From: Bradyrhizobium ontarionense
Lineage (GTDB): Bacteria > Pseudomonadota > Alphaproteobacteria > Rhizobiales > Xanthobacteraceae
DNA: 64,000 nt
Direction: 5' to 3'
Assembly: GCF_021088345.1 (NCBI RefSeq)
Contig: NZ_CP088156.1
Coordinates: 434,001 to 498,000 of the forward strand
Positions within the stretch are counted from its first letter, which is position 1. Every line of letters begins with the position of its first letter. Below are positions 53,391 to 62,834 of the stretch, piece by piece. The notes under the pieces were generated by a model. That model saw only the letters and a program-made list of their open reading frames with translations, did no database searches and was not told the origin of the DNA. Made by a program: the position numbers and the translations under genes.

Positions 53391-54247
53391 CGTGCCGCCC
53401 CGTAGTTCGGATGCCACGACAGCAGCCGCCGCTCGAGCCATCGCGCGATCAGGTCGGCCGCGACGCCGATCAGCGCATAGATCACGATCGTGAGGACGAT
53501 TACATCCGTGCGCAGGAATTCGCGGGCGTCCATCGCGAGGAAGCCGAGGCCCGACTGCGCGCCGATGGTCTCGGCGACGACCAGGGCGAGCCAGGCCGTC
53601 GCCAGCGCATAGCGGACGCCGGTGAGGACCGAGGGCAGGGCGCCCGGCAGAATGATGCGCCGGATCAGCTGCAGGGTCGACAAGCCCTGGACATGGCCGA
53701 GCTCGATCAGCTTCGGATCGACCTGACGGATGCCGAGTGTCGTGTTGATATAGATCGGGAAGGTCACGCCGAGCGCGACGAGGAACACCTTCTCGGCTTC
53801 GCCGACGCCGAGCCAGACGATCACGAGCGGCAAAAGGGCTAGGAACGGGATCGCGCGGATCATCTGGATGCTGCGATCGATCAGAGCTTCCGCGATCCGA
53901 GAGAAGCCGACGAGAATGCCGAGCGCAAAACCGATGGCGCCGCCGATCGCAAAACCGGCGGCGGCGCGCAGCAGGCTGACGCCGAGATCGCTGAGCAACG
54001 TTCCCTGCGAGGCGAGCTTGAAGGCAGCGCGCAGAACCTTGCTGGGGGCCGGCAGCACCTGAGGCGACAGATAGCCGCCCTGAGCGAGCGCCTCCCAGAT
54101 CAGAACCAGGAGTGCCGGTGCGAGCCAGGACAGCGCCTGCAGGGCGACTGGGCTGATCGAGCGGCGTGCGTCGGCGTCGGGCCGGACGCTGTCGGCGCTT
54201 GTCCGCGGCAGTTCGATCGTTCCTGCAGCCTGTTCGAAACTGGTCAA
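53387..54247 (-). CDS. ssuC: Sulfonate ABC transporter permease
   Basis: 286 residues, about six membrane segments, SsuC family (EAA-like loop IELGHVQGLSTLQLIRRIIL). It is the first gene of the leftward unit and overlaps ssuB by 4 nt. The single permease here contrasts with the dual permeases at 41.6-43.2 kb. Confidence 0.93.
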   Translation of the reverse strand: MTSFEQAAGTIELPRTSADSVRPDADARRSISPVALQALSWLAPALLVLIWEALAQGGYLSPQVLPAPSKVLRAAFKLASQGTLLSDLGVSLLRAAAGFAIGGAIGFALGILVGFSRIAEALIDRSIQMIRAIPFLALLPLVIVWLGVGEAEKVFLVALGVTFPIYINTTLGIRQVDPKLIELGHVQGLSTLQLIRRIILPGALPSVLTGVRYALATAWLALVVAETIGAQSGLGFLAMDAREFLRTDVIVLTIVIYALIGVAADLIARWLERRLLSWHPNYGAAR

Positions 54248-54545
54248 GTGTGTGTAGTCCTCACCATGTCATGCGCGCCGATCGAACTCGGTTTGCACGG
54301 CCGCTGATCCGTTCTGCGCGCGAGGCCACGTTGCTCTGCCTTGTCGCGTGCTGCCAAACTCTCCCACGAAACAATGCAGACCGAAATAGAGCCGTTTTCC
54401 AATTGTTGTCGTGGTTGGAGGTTTTCGATTTCCGCCGTGAACAAAAAGCGGCAAGAACTTCTTTTCCGATTTTGTTAGTACCTGAGCTGGAGATGGCGCT
54501 TCGTCGAGACGGCGATCCGAACTCTGCAGATTGTGAGGCTCGAAA
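54248..54545. promoter_or_regulatory. Divergent promoter region of the two large organosulfur units
   Basis: 298 bases separating ssuC (-) and an LLM monooxygenase (+), AT-richer from 54390 to 54480. Both units start here, so one activator bound in the middle could control about 16 genes. A CysB/Cbl/SsuR-like LysR factor is expected from sulfur-scavenging systems, but no such gene lies in the window and I could not define its site. Confidence 0.55.
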
Positions 54546-55640
54546 ATGACTCATCCGCTTCGGTTCGGCATCTGGGCGCTGGTCCATGGCCCGCGCGCGG
54601 CGCATCAGGATCCCGAGGAGCCGTATGATGCCTCCTGGGAGCGCAATCGCGATCTCGTGTTGAGGGCGGAAGAGTTGGGCTATGAGTCGACGCTGGTGGC
54701 CCAGCACACCATCAATCCGCATCAGGAGGATCTTGATCAGCTCGAGGCCTGGAGCGCGGCGGCCGCCCTGGCCGCCCTGACCAGCCGGATCGAGATCATC
54801 ACGGCGATCAAGCCTTATCTCTATCATCCGGTCGTGCTCGCCAAGATGGCGCTCGGCATCGAGAACATCAGCCGCGGGCGCTTTGCCATCAACCTCGTCA
54901 ATGCCTGGAACCGGCCGGAGTTGGAGCGGGCGGGGATCGGCTTTGCCGAGCATGACGAGCGCTACGCGTACGGGCGCGAATGGATATCGGTCGTGTCGCG
55001 GCTGCTGCAGGGCGAGCGCCTCACGCACAAGGGCAGATATTTCGACGTGCAGGACTATGTGCTGCGACCGAAGGATCTCTATCGGGAGAGACCGCGCATC
55101 TACGTCGGCGGTGAGTCGGGGCCGGCGCGCGCGCTGGTCGCCGATCATGGCGATGTCTGGTTCGTCAATGGTCAGCCTCTCGCTGATGTCGCAAGCCTGA
55201 TCCACGACGTCGCGTCGCGGCCGAGGGACGGCGCGCCGCCGCTTCGCTTCGGCCTCTCGGCGTTCGTGATCGCGCGCCCGACCGCAGCGGAGGCGGAAGC
55301 CGCCCATGAGCGGCTGTTGCGCCTCGCCGAAAGGGATGCGCCGATGAAGGCGATCCAGAAGGAGAACACCGACCCGAAGGTCGTGATGATGCAGACCATG
55401 CAGAAGAGTGCGCGGGTCGGCAGCAACGGCGGCACGGCGGCCGGGCTCGTCGGCAGCTACGAGGAGGTCGCGGGCCGCATCGTCGACTTCCATGCCGCCG
55501 GCATCGAGCTGTTCACGCTGCAGTTCCAGCCGTTCGAGGCCGAGATGAAGAGATTTGCGGAGGAGGTCATTCCGCGCGTGCGACAAAGGCAGCGAGACCA
55601 TGGTCTCTCGGTGGCCGATTCCGATCGTCGTGTGGGATGA
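54546..55640 (+). CDS. LLM-class flavin-dependent monooxygenase (SsuD-like)
   Basis: 364 residues. Luciferase-like barrel: LRFGIWALVHGPRAAHQDPE, then HTINPHQEDLDQLEAWSAAA and LGIENISRGRFAINLVNAWN, then GIELFTLQFQPFEAEMKRFA. It likely cleaves sulfonates using FMNH2. First gene of the rightward unit, 249 nt before the next gene. Confidence 0.9.
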   Translation: MTHPLRFGIWALVHGPRAAHQDPEEPYDASWERNRDLVLRAEELGYESTLVAQHTINPHQEDLDQLEAWSAAAALAALTSRIEIITAIKPYLYHPVVLAKMALGIENISRGRFAINLVNAWNRPELERAGIGFAEHDERYAYGREWISVVSRLLQGERLTHKGRYFDVQDYVLRPKDLYRERPRIYVGGESGPARALVADHGDVWFVNGQPLADVASLIHDVASRPRDGAPPLRFGLSAFVIARPTAAEAEAAHERLLRLAERDAPMKAIQKENTDPKVVMMQTMQKSARVGSNGGTAAGLVGSYEEVAGRIVDFHAAGIELFTLQFQPFEAEMKRFAEEVIPRVRQRQRDHGLSVADSDRRVG

Positions 55641-55889
55641 TCTCGGCTGCGGAGCGCGCAGACGAACTGATTGCTTTGCGAAGATCGTCGCGTGGGGAGA
55701 TATTCGCTCGCTGTCGTGCCACATTCGAAAATCCATTTCATTGACGATGTGCACAGGTGAACGCATCATCCGTTCATGATTGGGGCGCTGACGACAGCGC
55801 GCGTTCAACGACACATCGATGCATTCCGCGGGGGAGTGCGGGCGCGACGTGCCTGCGCATCGGCGGAGCGTTGTCGGCAGGAGAGGGTG

Positions 55890-56981
55890 ATGGACAACTC
55901 GGAGAAGACAAACGCGCTGAGCCGGCGTCGACTGCTGCAGGCAGGTGCCGGGGCCGCTTTGGTGGCGCCGTTCGGCGGCCTTGCCGCGCAGGCCCTGTCG
56001 TTGCGAGCCGCGCCTGACATCGACATGTCGCAGTTTCCGATCTGCAGGACCACGGCCGAGGGACCGGTGCTGACGGGCGCGCCGCGCCAACTCAAGCTGT
56101 CGTGGAATGCCGGCGCCGTCTGCCTGACGCCGGTTCCGGTGGCGATCGACCAGGGCTTCTTCAAGAAGTACAATCTCGATGTCGAGCTGATCAACTACAG
56201 CGGCTCCACCGATCAGCTGCTCGAAGCGATCGCGACCGGCAAGAGCGATGCCGGCCTCGGCATGGCGCTGCGCTGGCTCAAGCCGTTGGAGCAGGGCTTC
56301 GACGTCAAGATCGCAGCCGGCACCCATGGCGGCTGCATGCGGGTGCTGGCACGCACCGATTCCGGCATCACCAAGTTGGCCGACCTGAAGGGCAAGGCGG
56401 TCGCCGTCGGCGATCTCGGCGGTCCCGACAAAAACTTCTTCTCGATCCAGCTGGCGAGGCTGGGCGTGGATCCGGTGAAGGACGTCGATTGGCGTGTCTA
56501 TCCCGGGGCTGTTGTCAACGTCGCCGCCGACAAGGGCGAGGCGCAGGCGTTCCTCGCCTCCGATCCGCTTGCCTATCTCTGGCTCAAGGATCCCGCCTAC
56601 AAGGAGGTCGCCTCCAATCTCGACGGCGACTACCAGAACCGCGTCTGCTGCATCCTCGGCCTGCGTGGCAGCCTGGTGCGTGAGGAGCCGCAGGTCGGCC
56701 GTGCGATCACCCAGGCGCTGCTCGATGCCGCGATGTTCACGGCGCAGAACCCGGTCGAGGCGGCGAAGTCGTTCCAGCCCTATGCGCCGAAGCAGGCGAC
56801 GTTGGCCGATCTCGAAGGCATGGTGCGCTATCACACCCATCATCATCATCCGCACGGTCCCGCGCTCAAGCAGGAGCTCAAGGCCTATGCCGACGACCTG
56901 AAGGTCGTCTCCGTGTTCAAGCCCTCCACCGACACCAATAAATTTGCCGAGCGCATCTATGTCGACATTTTCTCTGTCTGA
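55890..56981 (+). CDS. ABC transporter substrate-binding protein with His-rich segment
   Basis: 363 residues from ATG 55890 (AGGAGAG upstream). Twin-arginine-like signal LSRRRLLQAGAGAALVAPFG. The NMT1/SsuA-type fold includes PVPVAIDQGFFKKYNLDVEL and TKLADLKGKAVAVGDLGGPD. Residues 315-322 read HTHHHHPH, unusual for this family and a possible metal site. It overlaps the permease gene by 23 nt. Nitrate/sulfonate/taurine-type substrate. Confidence 0.9.
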   Translation: MDNSEKTNALSRRRLLQAGAGAALVAPFGGLAAQALSLRAAPDIDMSQFPICRTTAEGPVLTGAPRQLKLSWNAGAVCLTPVPVAIDQGFFKKYNLDVELINYSGSTDQLLEAIATGKSDAGLGMALRWLKPLEQGFDVKIAAGTHGGCMRVLARTDSGITKLADLKGKAVAVGDLGGPDKNFFSIQLARLGVDPVKDVDWRVYPGAVVNVAADKGEAQAFLASDPLAYLWLKDPAYKEVASNLDGDYQNRVCCILGLRGSLVREEPQVGRAITQALLDAAMFTAQNPVEAAKSFQPYAPKQATLADLEGMVRYHTHHHHPHGPALKQELKAYADDLKVVSVFKPSTDTNKFAERIYVDIFSV

Positions 56982-57972
56982 CGTCGTCGCAGGCGAGGTC
57001 GAACGCGGCGCCGGTCTCGCCGGCAAGCTGCGCGATCTTGCGCCCGGCGTTGCCGCGGCGCTGGCGTGGGCAGCGTTCGGTGCATCCTGCCTGGTGCGCG
57101 AGGATGTCGGCGACTGGTCGCGCACCACGGATCTCGCTGTCGCGGCATTCGTCATCGGGGCTCTCATCCTCATTGCCAGCATCGCTGCGTCACGCCTTGG
57201 CCGCGCAGGTGGCGCGTTGCGCCAGCGCAGTCCCTGGCTGATCGCGCTCGGCGTGGTCCTGTCGCTGTGGGAGCTCGCCACCGCGAAATTCGCCTGGTTG
57301 CCGCTGCCGTTCTTTCCGCCGCCGCAGGCGATCATCGAGGTCTATACGGACGACCTGCCCAAGTTGCTCGATAGCGCGTGGGCCTCGGTCAAGCTGCAGC
57401 TCGGCGGCTACGTCATCGGTGCGGGCATCGGCTTCGTCACCGGTGTCTCGATCGGCTGGTCGACGCGGATCGGCTATTGGGTGCATCCGGTGCTGCGCTT
57501 CATCGGACCGCTGCCGGCCACCGCGTGGCTGCCGGTCGCCTTCTTCAGCTTTCCGACCAGCTGGAGCGCGTCGACCTTCCTGATCGCGCTGGCCACAGGC
57601 TTCCCAGTGACCGTGCTGACCTGGTCCGGCGTCGCCAGCGTTCCGAGTGCCTATTACGACGTGGCGCGGACGCTCGGCGCCAAGCCGTCGTTCCTGGTGC
57701 TGAAGGTCGCAATCCCCGCGGCACTGCCTCATGTGTTCGTCGGCCTGTTCATGGGGCTCGGCGCCTCCTTTGCGGTGCTGGTCGTCGCCGAGATGATCGG
57801 CGTCAAGGCCGGTCTCGGCTGGTACCTGCAGTGGGCGCAGGGCTGGGCCGCATACGCCAACATGTATGCTGCGCTGCTGGTCATGTCGCTGCTGTGCTCC
57901 GGCGCGATCACGCTGCTGTTCAAGACCCGTGACCGCGTGCTGGTCTGGCAGAAGGGGGTCGTCAAATGGTAG
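56959..57972 (+). CDS. ABC transporter permease (sulfonate/nitrate type)
   Basis: 337 residues from ATG 56959. Two extra hydrophobic segments at the N-terminus precede the usual six-helix domain, with loop YYDVARTLGAKPSFLVLKVA as the ATPase contact. The longer N-terminus (about 75 residues) is uncommon for SsuC. It overlaps both neighbours. Confidence 0.91.
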   Translation: MSTFSLSDVVAGEVERGAGLAGKLRDLAPGVAAALAWAAFGASCLVREDVGDWSRTTDLAVAAFVIGALILIASIAASRLGRAGGALRQRSPWLIALGVVLSLWELATAKFAWLPLPFFPPPQAIIEVYTDDLPKLLDSAWASVKLQLGGYVIGAGIGFVTGVSIGWSTRIGYWVHPVLRFIGPLPATAWLPVAFFSFPTSWSASTFLIALATGFPVTVLTWSGVASVPSAYYDVARTLGAKPSFLVLKVAIPAALPHVFVGLFMGLGASFAVLVVAEMIGVKAGLGWYLQWAQGWAAYANMYAALLVMSLLCSGAITLLFKTRDRVLVWQKGVVKW

Positions 57973-58757
57973 CCGTAGCCGAGGCCGCAAGGGCGCCATT
58001 CCCGGGTGCTGCGATCGACATCGCCCATGTCGATCATGCCTTCGACATCGACGGCGCCGAACTGAAGGTGCTCGATGACGTCAGCCTGATCGTCGAGCCC
58101 GGCGAGTTCGTCGCGCTGCTCGGACCGTCGGGATGCGGCAAGTCGACGCTGCTGCGTCTGATCGCCGGTCTCGACAGGCCGCGCAGCGGTGTGCTCCGCG
58201 AGGACGACATCAGCATCAAGGGACCGCATCCCTCGCGTGTCGTCGTGTTCCAGGATCCGACGCTGTTTCCCTGGCGCAACGTGTGGGACAACGTCGCGCT
58301 CGGACTGGAAGCGCAGGGCATCCTGAAGAAGCAGCGTCATCGCGTCGACGCGGCGCTCGACCTGGTCGGACTGTCCGACTTCCGCAATGCCTATCCGCAT
58401 CAACTCTCCGGCGGCATGGCGCAGCGGGTGGCACTGGCGCGGGCGCTGGTCAACGATCCCAAGGTGCTGGTGCTCGACGAGCCGCTCGGCAAGCTCGACT
58501 CGCTGACGCGCATGGCGATGCAGGCGGAACTCGTGGCGCTGTGGCAGCGCAAGGGATTCACCACCCTGCTCGTCACCCACGATGTCGAGGAGGCACTGGT
58601 GCTCGCCAATCGCGTCGTCGTTCTCAGCGACCGCCCGGCGCGGATCAAGGCGGACATCGTGGTGAACAGGCCTCATCCGCGGCATCGTGGCGATCCATAT
58701 CTCGGCGATCTGCGGCGACAAATCCTCGGTCTCCTCGGATTGGAAGCGACATGGTAG
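57966..58757 (+). CDS. ABC transporter ATP-binding protein (sulfonate/nitrate type)
   Basis: 263 residues. Walker A GPSGCGKST, Q-loop FQDPTLFPWRNVWDNVALGL, LSGGMAQR, Walker B VLVLDEPLGKLD and H-loop THDVEEA are all present. It overlaps the permease and the next gene by 7 nt each. Confidence 0.93.
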   Translation: MVAVAEAARAPFPGAAIDIAHVDHAFDIDGAELKVLDDVSLIVEPGEFVALLGPSGCGKSTLLRLIAGLDRPRSGVLREDDISIKGPHPSRVVVFQDPTLFPWRNVWDNVALGLEAQGILKKQRHRVDAALDLVGLSDFRNAYPHQLSGGMAQRVALARALVNDPKVLVLDEPLGKLDSLTRMAMQAELVALWQRKGFTTLLVTHDVEEALVLANRVVVLSDRPARIKADIVVNRPHPRHRGDPYLGDLRRQILGLLGLEATW

Positions 58758-59935
58758 CCGCCATCGAAAGCATCGCGCCGCGCCAGGCCGGCGCGCAGAA
58801 TGAAGCGGAATTGCTCACGCGGGCGCGTCGGTTGGTTCCGCTGTTTGCCGAACGTGCACCTGCACATGACCGCGACGGCAGCTTTCCGTTTCAGAACTTC
58901 AAGGATCTGTTCGACGCGGGCCTGTTGTCGCTGACGGTGCCGACGGCGCTCGGCGGACACGGGGCGGGTGCGCGCCTCACGGCGCGCGTGCTCGGGATCA
59001 TCGCCGAGGCCGATCCCTCGACGGCGCTGGTGCTCGCGATGCACTACATCCAGCATTTCGTGATGGCCCGTCACCAGGACTATCCGCCGCGGCTGGCCCG
59101 CAAGCTGGCGCGGGACTCGGTCGAGCAGGGTGCGCTGATCAATACGTTCCGCGTCGAGCCGGCGCTCGGCTCGCCGTCGCGCGGCGGCCTGCCGGAGACG
59201 ACGGCGCGGCGCACCGAAACCGGATGGCGGCTGAGCGGCCGCAAGATCTATTCGACCGGCGCGCCGATCCTGAGCTGGTACGCGGTGTGGGCGAAGACCG
59301 ACGAGGCCGAGCCGCGGCTCGGCCTGTTCCTGGTGCAGGCAGGGCTTCCCGGCATCAGCATCGTCGAGACCTGGGACCATCTCGGCCTGCGCGCCAGCGG
59401 CAGCCATGACGTGGTGTTCGATGACGTCGTGATCCCGCTCGATCATGAGATCGAACTGCGCAAGCCGGACGGCTGGCGCGTGCAGAACCCCACCCAGGCG
59501 CTGGTCCATGCCGCCTTCGTCGGCGCGATCTATGGCGGTGTCGCCCGCGCCGCGCGCAACTGGATCGTCGACTTCCTCAAGACGCGGACGCCGTCGAGCC
59601 TCGGCGCACCGCTCGCGACCCTGCCGCGCGCGCAGGAGGTGCTCGGCGCGATCGAGGCGCGGCTGCAGGTCAATGCGCGGCTGATCGACAGCGTCGCGCG
59701 CGATTTCGACGAGGGCAACGTCGTCAGCCCGGTCGAGGGCAGCATCATCAAGCTCACCGTGACCAACAACGCGGTCGCCGCGGTCGAGGACGCGCTGTCG
59801 CTGTCGAGCAATCACGGGCTCAGCCGCGCCAACCCGTTGGAGCGTCATTATCGCGACGTGCTCTGCGGCCGCGTGCACACCCCGCAGGACGATGCCACGC
59901 GGATCGCCGCCGGCCGTCTCGCCCTTGGACTTTGA
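58751..59935 (+). CDS. SfnB/DszC-like acyl-CoA-dehydrogenase-fold monooxygenase
   Basis: 394 residues from ATG 58751, which overlaps the ATPase stop. The layout matches SfnB-type sulfur-acquisition oxidoreductases: LVPLFAERAPAHDRDGSFPF at the start, RKIYSTGAPILSWYAVWAKT, GLRASGSHDVVFDDVVIPLD, and the end LSLSSNHGLSRANPLERHYR with RDVLCGRVHTPQDD. It probably uses FMNH2 on an organosulfur compound. No flavin reductase lies in this rightward unit, so it may rely on 49723-50295. Confidence 0.9.
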   Translation: MVAAIESIAPRQAGAQNEAELLTRARRLVPLFAERAPAHDRDGSFPFQNFKDLFDAGLLSLTVPTALGGHGAGARLTARVLGIIAEADPSTALVLAMHYIQHFVMARHQDYPPRLARKLARDSVEQGALINTFRVEPALGSPSRGGLPETTARRTETGWRLSGRKIYSTGAPILSWYAVWAKTDEAEPRLGLFLVQAGLPGISIVETWDHLGLRASGSHDVVFDDVVIPLDHEIELRKPDGWRVQNPTQALVHAAFVGAIYGGVARAARNWIVDFLKTRTPSSLGAPLATLPRAQEVLGAIEARLQVNARLIDSVARDFDEGNVVSPVEGSIIKLTVTNNAVAAVEDALSLSSNHGLSRANPLERHYRDVLCGRVHTPQDDATRIAAGRLALGL

Positions 59936-59956
59936 GAACAGCAGGAGACAGGACAC

Positions 59957-61060
59957 ATGTCCGAGATTGAATTCATCGGATTCATTTCCAATAACAACTC
60001 GTCCGAGACGATCGTCCGTCAAGGGCCGGTGCTCGATCCCGTCCACATCGAGACGGTGGCCAAGGCGCATGAGAACGCTGGTTTCGACCGCGCGCTGCTG
60101 GCGTTCCACTCGACCTCGCCCGACAGCCTGCAGGTCGCCCAGCATGTGCTCGGCGTGACCGAGAAGCTCAATGTGCTGATCGCGCAGCGCCCGGGCTTCA
60201 CGTCGCCGACCCTTTTGGCACGCCAGTTCGCGGTTCTCGACCAGTTCTCGAAGGGCCGCGTCGCGCTGCACGTGATCACGGGCGGCAACGCCACCGAGCT
60301 GCGCCAGGACGGCAACACGCTGGACGACAAAGAAGAGCGCTACGCCAGGACAGCTGAGTTCCTCGACATCGTGCGCGCCGAATGGAGCAGCGAGAAGCCG
60401 TTCAGCTATGCCGGCAAGTACTACCAGGTCGAGAACGCGTTCGCGCAGGTGAAGCCGTATCGCAAAGAGGGCATCCGGATCTATTTCGGCGGCGCGTCGG
60501 ATGCTGCGATTGACGTCGCCGGCAGGCACGCCGACACCTACGCGCTGTGGGGCGAGTCCTACGCGCAGGTGCGCGAGCAGGTCGCCCGCGTCAGCGCGGC
60601 GGCCGCCAAGCATGGCCGGCCGGCGCCGCGCTTCTCGCTCTCGGTGCGACCGATCCTCGCCGAAACCGAGGACAAGGCCTGGGCCGAGGCGCAGCAGATC
60701 CTGGAGCGCGCCACCGCGCTGCAGGATCAGACCGGCTATCGCAAGCCGGCCGACGGTCATGCGACCGACGGCGCCAAGCGCCTGCTCGCCATCGCCGAGC
60801 AGGGCAAGCGCGTCGACAAGCGGCTGTGGACCGAGATCGCCAGGCTCACCGGCGCCAACAGCAACACCACCGCGCTGGTCGGCACGCCGGAGCAGGTCGC
60901 CGAAGTGTTCGGCGATTATTATGATCTCGGCATCAGCCATTTCCTGATCCGTGGCTTCGATCCGCTGATCGATGCCATCGAGTATGGCCGCGAGCTGATT
61001 CCGGCGACGCGCGAGCTGATCGCGCGGCGGCAGGGCGCCAAGGGAGTGGCCGCAGAATGA
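59957..61060 (+). CDS. LLM-class flavin-dependent alkanesulfonate monooxygenase
   Basis: 367 residues. It resembles SsuD closely: IEFIGFISNNNSSETIVRQG, FISP-type LIAQRPGFTSPTLLARQFAV, LDQFSKGRVALHVITGGNAT, EERYARTAEFLDIVRAEW and TALVGTPEQVAEVFGDYYDL. It would convert an alkanesulfonate to aldehyde plus sulfite. It overlaps the next gene by 4 nt. Confidence 0.92.
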   Translation: MSEIEFIGFISNNNSSETIVRQGPVLDPVHIETVAKAHENAGFDRALLAFHSTSPDSLQVAQHVLGVTEKLNVLIAQRPGFTSPTLLARQFAVLDQFSKGRVALHVITGGNATELRQDGNTLDDKEERYARTAEFLDIVRAEWSSEKPFSYAGKYYQVENAFAQVKPYRKEGIRIYFGGASDAAIDVAGRHADTYALWGESYAQVREQVARVSAAAAKHGRPAPRFSLSVRPILAETEDKAWAEAQQILERATALQDQTGYRKPADGHATDGAKRLLAIAEQGKRVDKRLWTEIARLTGANSNTTALVGTPEQVAEVFGDYYDLGISHFLIRGFDPLIDAIEYGRELIPATRELIARRQGAKGVAAE

Positions 61061-61998
61061 AGCGCGTTCTCCTTGCCGCGGGCCTGTTGCTCGCGTTCAC
61101 AGCGTCCGCCCTCGCGCAGGTCACCCTGCGCGTCGGCGATCAGAAGGGCAATTCGCGCGCCGTCATGGAAGCCGCCGGTGTGCTCAAGGACGTGCCCTAC
61201 ACCATCGAATGGAAGGAGTTCGTTGCGGCGGCGCCCTTGCTGGAAGCGCTCAGCGCCGGCGCGATCGAGACCGGGCTCGTCGGCGATGCGCCGTTCACCT
61301 TTGCCGCCGCCTCGGGCGTGCCGGTCAAGGCGATCGCCGCGATCCGACAGACCCAGGAAGGGCTCGCGATGCTGGTGCCGGAAAGCTCCGCCATCAAGAG
61401 CTTCGACGAGCTGAAGGGCAAGAAGATTGCAACCGGCCGCGGCTCGATCGGTCACCAGTTGGTGCTGGCGGCGCTGGAGTCGCGCGGCTGGACCGTGAAC
61501 GATATCCAGCTGGTGTTCCTGCCGCCGTCGGACGCCAAGGTCGCCTACAGCCAAGGCTCGGTCGACGCGTGGTCGACCTGGGAGCCGTATGTGAGCCAGG
61601 AGGAGGTGCTGTTCAAGTCGCGGCGCATCATCACCGGCGAGGGATTGACGCCCGGCCTGAGCTTCCAAGTCGCAACGCCCACGGCGATCAAGGACAAGCG
61701 TGCGGCGCTGGAGGACTTCGTGCAGCGGCTGACGGCGGCGCGCGCCTGGTCGCTGGGCAATGTCGAGAGCTATGCCGAGACCTGGGGCCGGCTCATGAAC
61801 ATCCCGCCGGCGGTGCCGCTGAACTGGCTCAGCCGGGCGAAGGTGCGCATCGTGCCGGTCGACGACGCCGTGGTGGCCGATGAGCAAAAGACCATCGATC
61901 TCTACGCGCGGACCGGCCTGATCAGGGAGCATCTCGACGCGGCTGATATCCTCGACCGCTCGTTCTCCGCGGCGATCGCAAAGGGCGCGGGGCTGTAG
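61057..61998 (+). CDS. Aliphatic sulfonate ABC transporter substrate-binding protein
   Basis: 313 residues. Sec signal RVLLAAGLLLAFTASALAQ, then VTLRVGDQKGNSRAVMEAAG, LEALSAGAIETGLVGDAPFT and LKGKKIATGRGSIGHQLVLA, all SsuA-like. It is an additional binding protein for the transporter encoded at 56959-58757, translationally coupled to the SsuD-like gene, so it may serve that enzyme's specific substrate. Confidence 0.92.
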   Translation: MKRVLLAAGLLLAFTASALAQVTLRVGDQKGNSRAVMEAAGVLKDVPYTIEWKEFVAAAPLLEALSAGAIETGLVGDAPFTFAAASGVPVKAIAAIRQTQEGLAMLVPESSAIKSFDELKGKKIATGRGSIGHQLVLAALESRGWTVNDIQLVFLPPSDAKVAYSQGSVDAWSTWEPYVSQEEVLFKSRRIITGEGLTPGLSFQVATPTAIKDKRAALEDFVQRLTAARAWSLGNVESYAETWGRLMNIPPAVPLNWLSRAKVRIVPVDDAVVADEQKTIDLYARTGLIREHLDAADILDRSFSAAIAKGAGL

Positions 61999-62129
61999 GG
62001 CCGCGCTGAACGCAGCAGCAACCGGCTTCCGTGCAATGTTCACGCGTGTCCGTCGATCGGTCATCTGAACACCGGCTGTCGAACACGGGCCGTCGGTCTC
62101 GCGACGCATCAGCGTCCGAGGTGTGCCGG

Positions 62130-62515
62130 TCGTTGTCGCCCTCTTGAAGAAGAGGGCGCGGGGAATGCCGGGCGCTGGCCGCACCCATGGCCCGCCTGCG
62201 ACAAGAAAGCAGGCGGCAGTCACCACAGGTTCAGCCGAGGCATCCCGGCATTCCCCGCGCGATGGTTTTTACGCTTATCTCGCGCTCTCCCCGGTGTCCG
62301 GGCTTGATAGCCACCGTCGCCCTCGGGGATCATCATCCCCTCGGACTTAGCGCCAGCGTCGGGGCGCCAGGACCACGCGTCTTCACGTCCGCAAGGTGCT
62401 GTTCGTCGGCGAGCCCTGAAGCCCGCTGCAGCATCCTTGCAGCCACCGCATCCCGCACCCGACGTCCGTGACGATCGCGATACGTCCCCTCTCGCGAGGC
62501 GGGATGGCGACACTC
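62130..62515 (-). repeat. Structured intergenic repeat family, copy E (diverged, reversed)
   Basis: On the minus strand this matches copies A-C with many substitutions. The main stem is GCGCGGGGAATGCCGG (62156-62171) with CCGGCATTCCCCGCGC (62245-62260), differing from A-C at two positions on both arms. Inner and flanking hairpins show the same kind of paired change: GCCGCCTGC/GCAGGCGG, GCCCTCTT/AAGAGGGC at 62138-62157, and GGGG/CCCC around the GATGAT loop. The 5' terminal block of A-D is absent. Confidence 0.75.
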
Positions 62516-62834
62516 AACCATGATTTCCGATAAAACGAAAGAAGAATATTTTTCGCCGGGGGACTGGACAGGCCAAATCAGGTTGACGGCGCAGCAGAAA
62601 TTGCGTTTTTGGCGCAGGCCTCTTGTCTTGGCTTTGGCAGTCCCGTGCGGCCCATCCTGCCAGGAGATCGCGCGCCTCGCGCCGATGATTCCGTCGGCGC
62701 GCCGAGGCTCGCGATCGTTGCGATGGTGGCAGCGACCATGTGGTGTACTGTGGCCGCCCGGTCGATGACTCCTGGTCAAGATGCCTCGTGGTCAAAGGCC
62801 CGTCCGTGGAAGCCACCCGCTTGCAGAGTTGTTC

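Noticed and set aside
54261..57335. Very long open frame (about 1,000 codons) on the minus strand opposite the SsuD-like, binding-protein and permease genes
   Set aside because: It is antisense to three genes with clear family motifs. Its translation is Arg/Ala/Pro/His-rich with no domain, as expected for a high-GC shadow frame.
58673..60940. Long open frame (about 750 codons) on the minus strand
   Set aside because: Antisense to the SfnB-like and SsuD-like genes, both with intact motifs. No recognisable domain.
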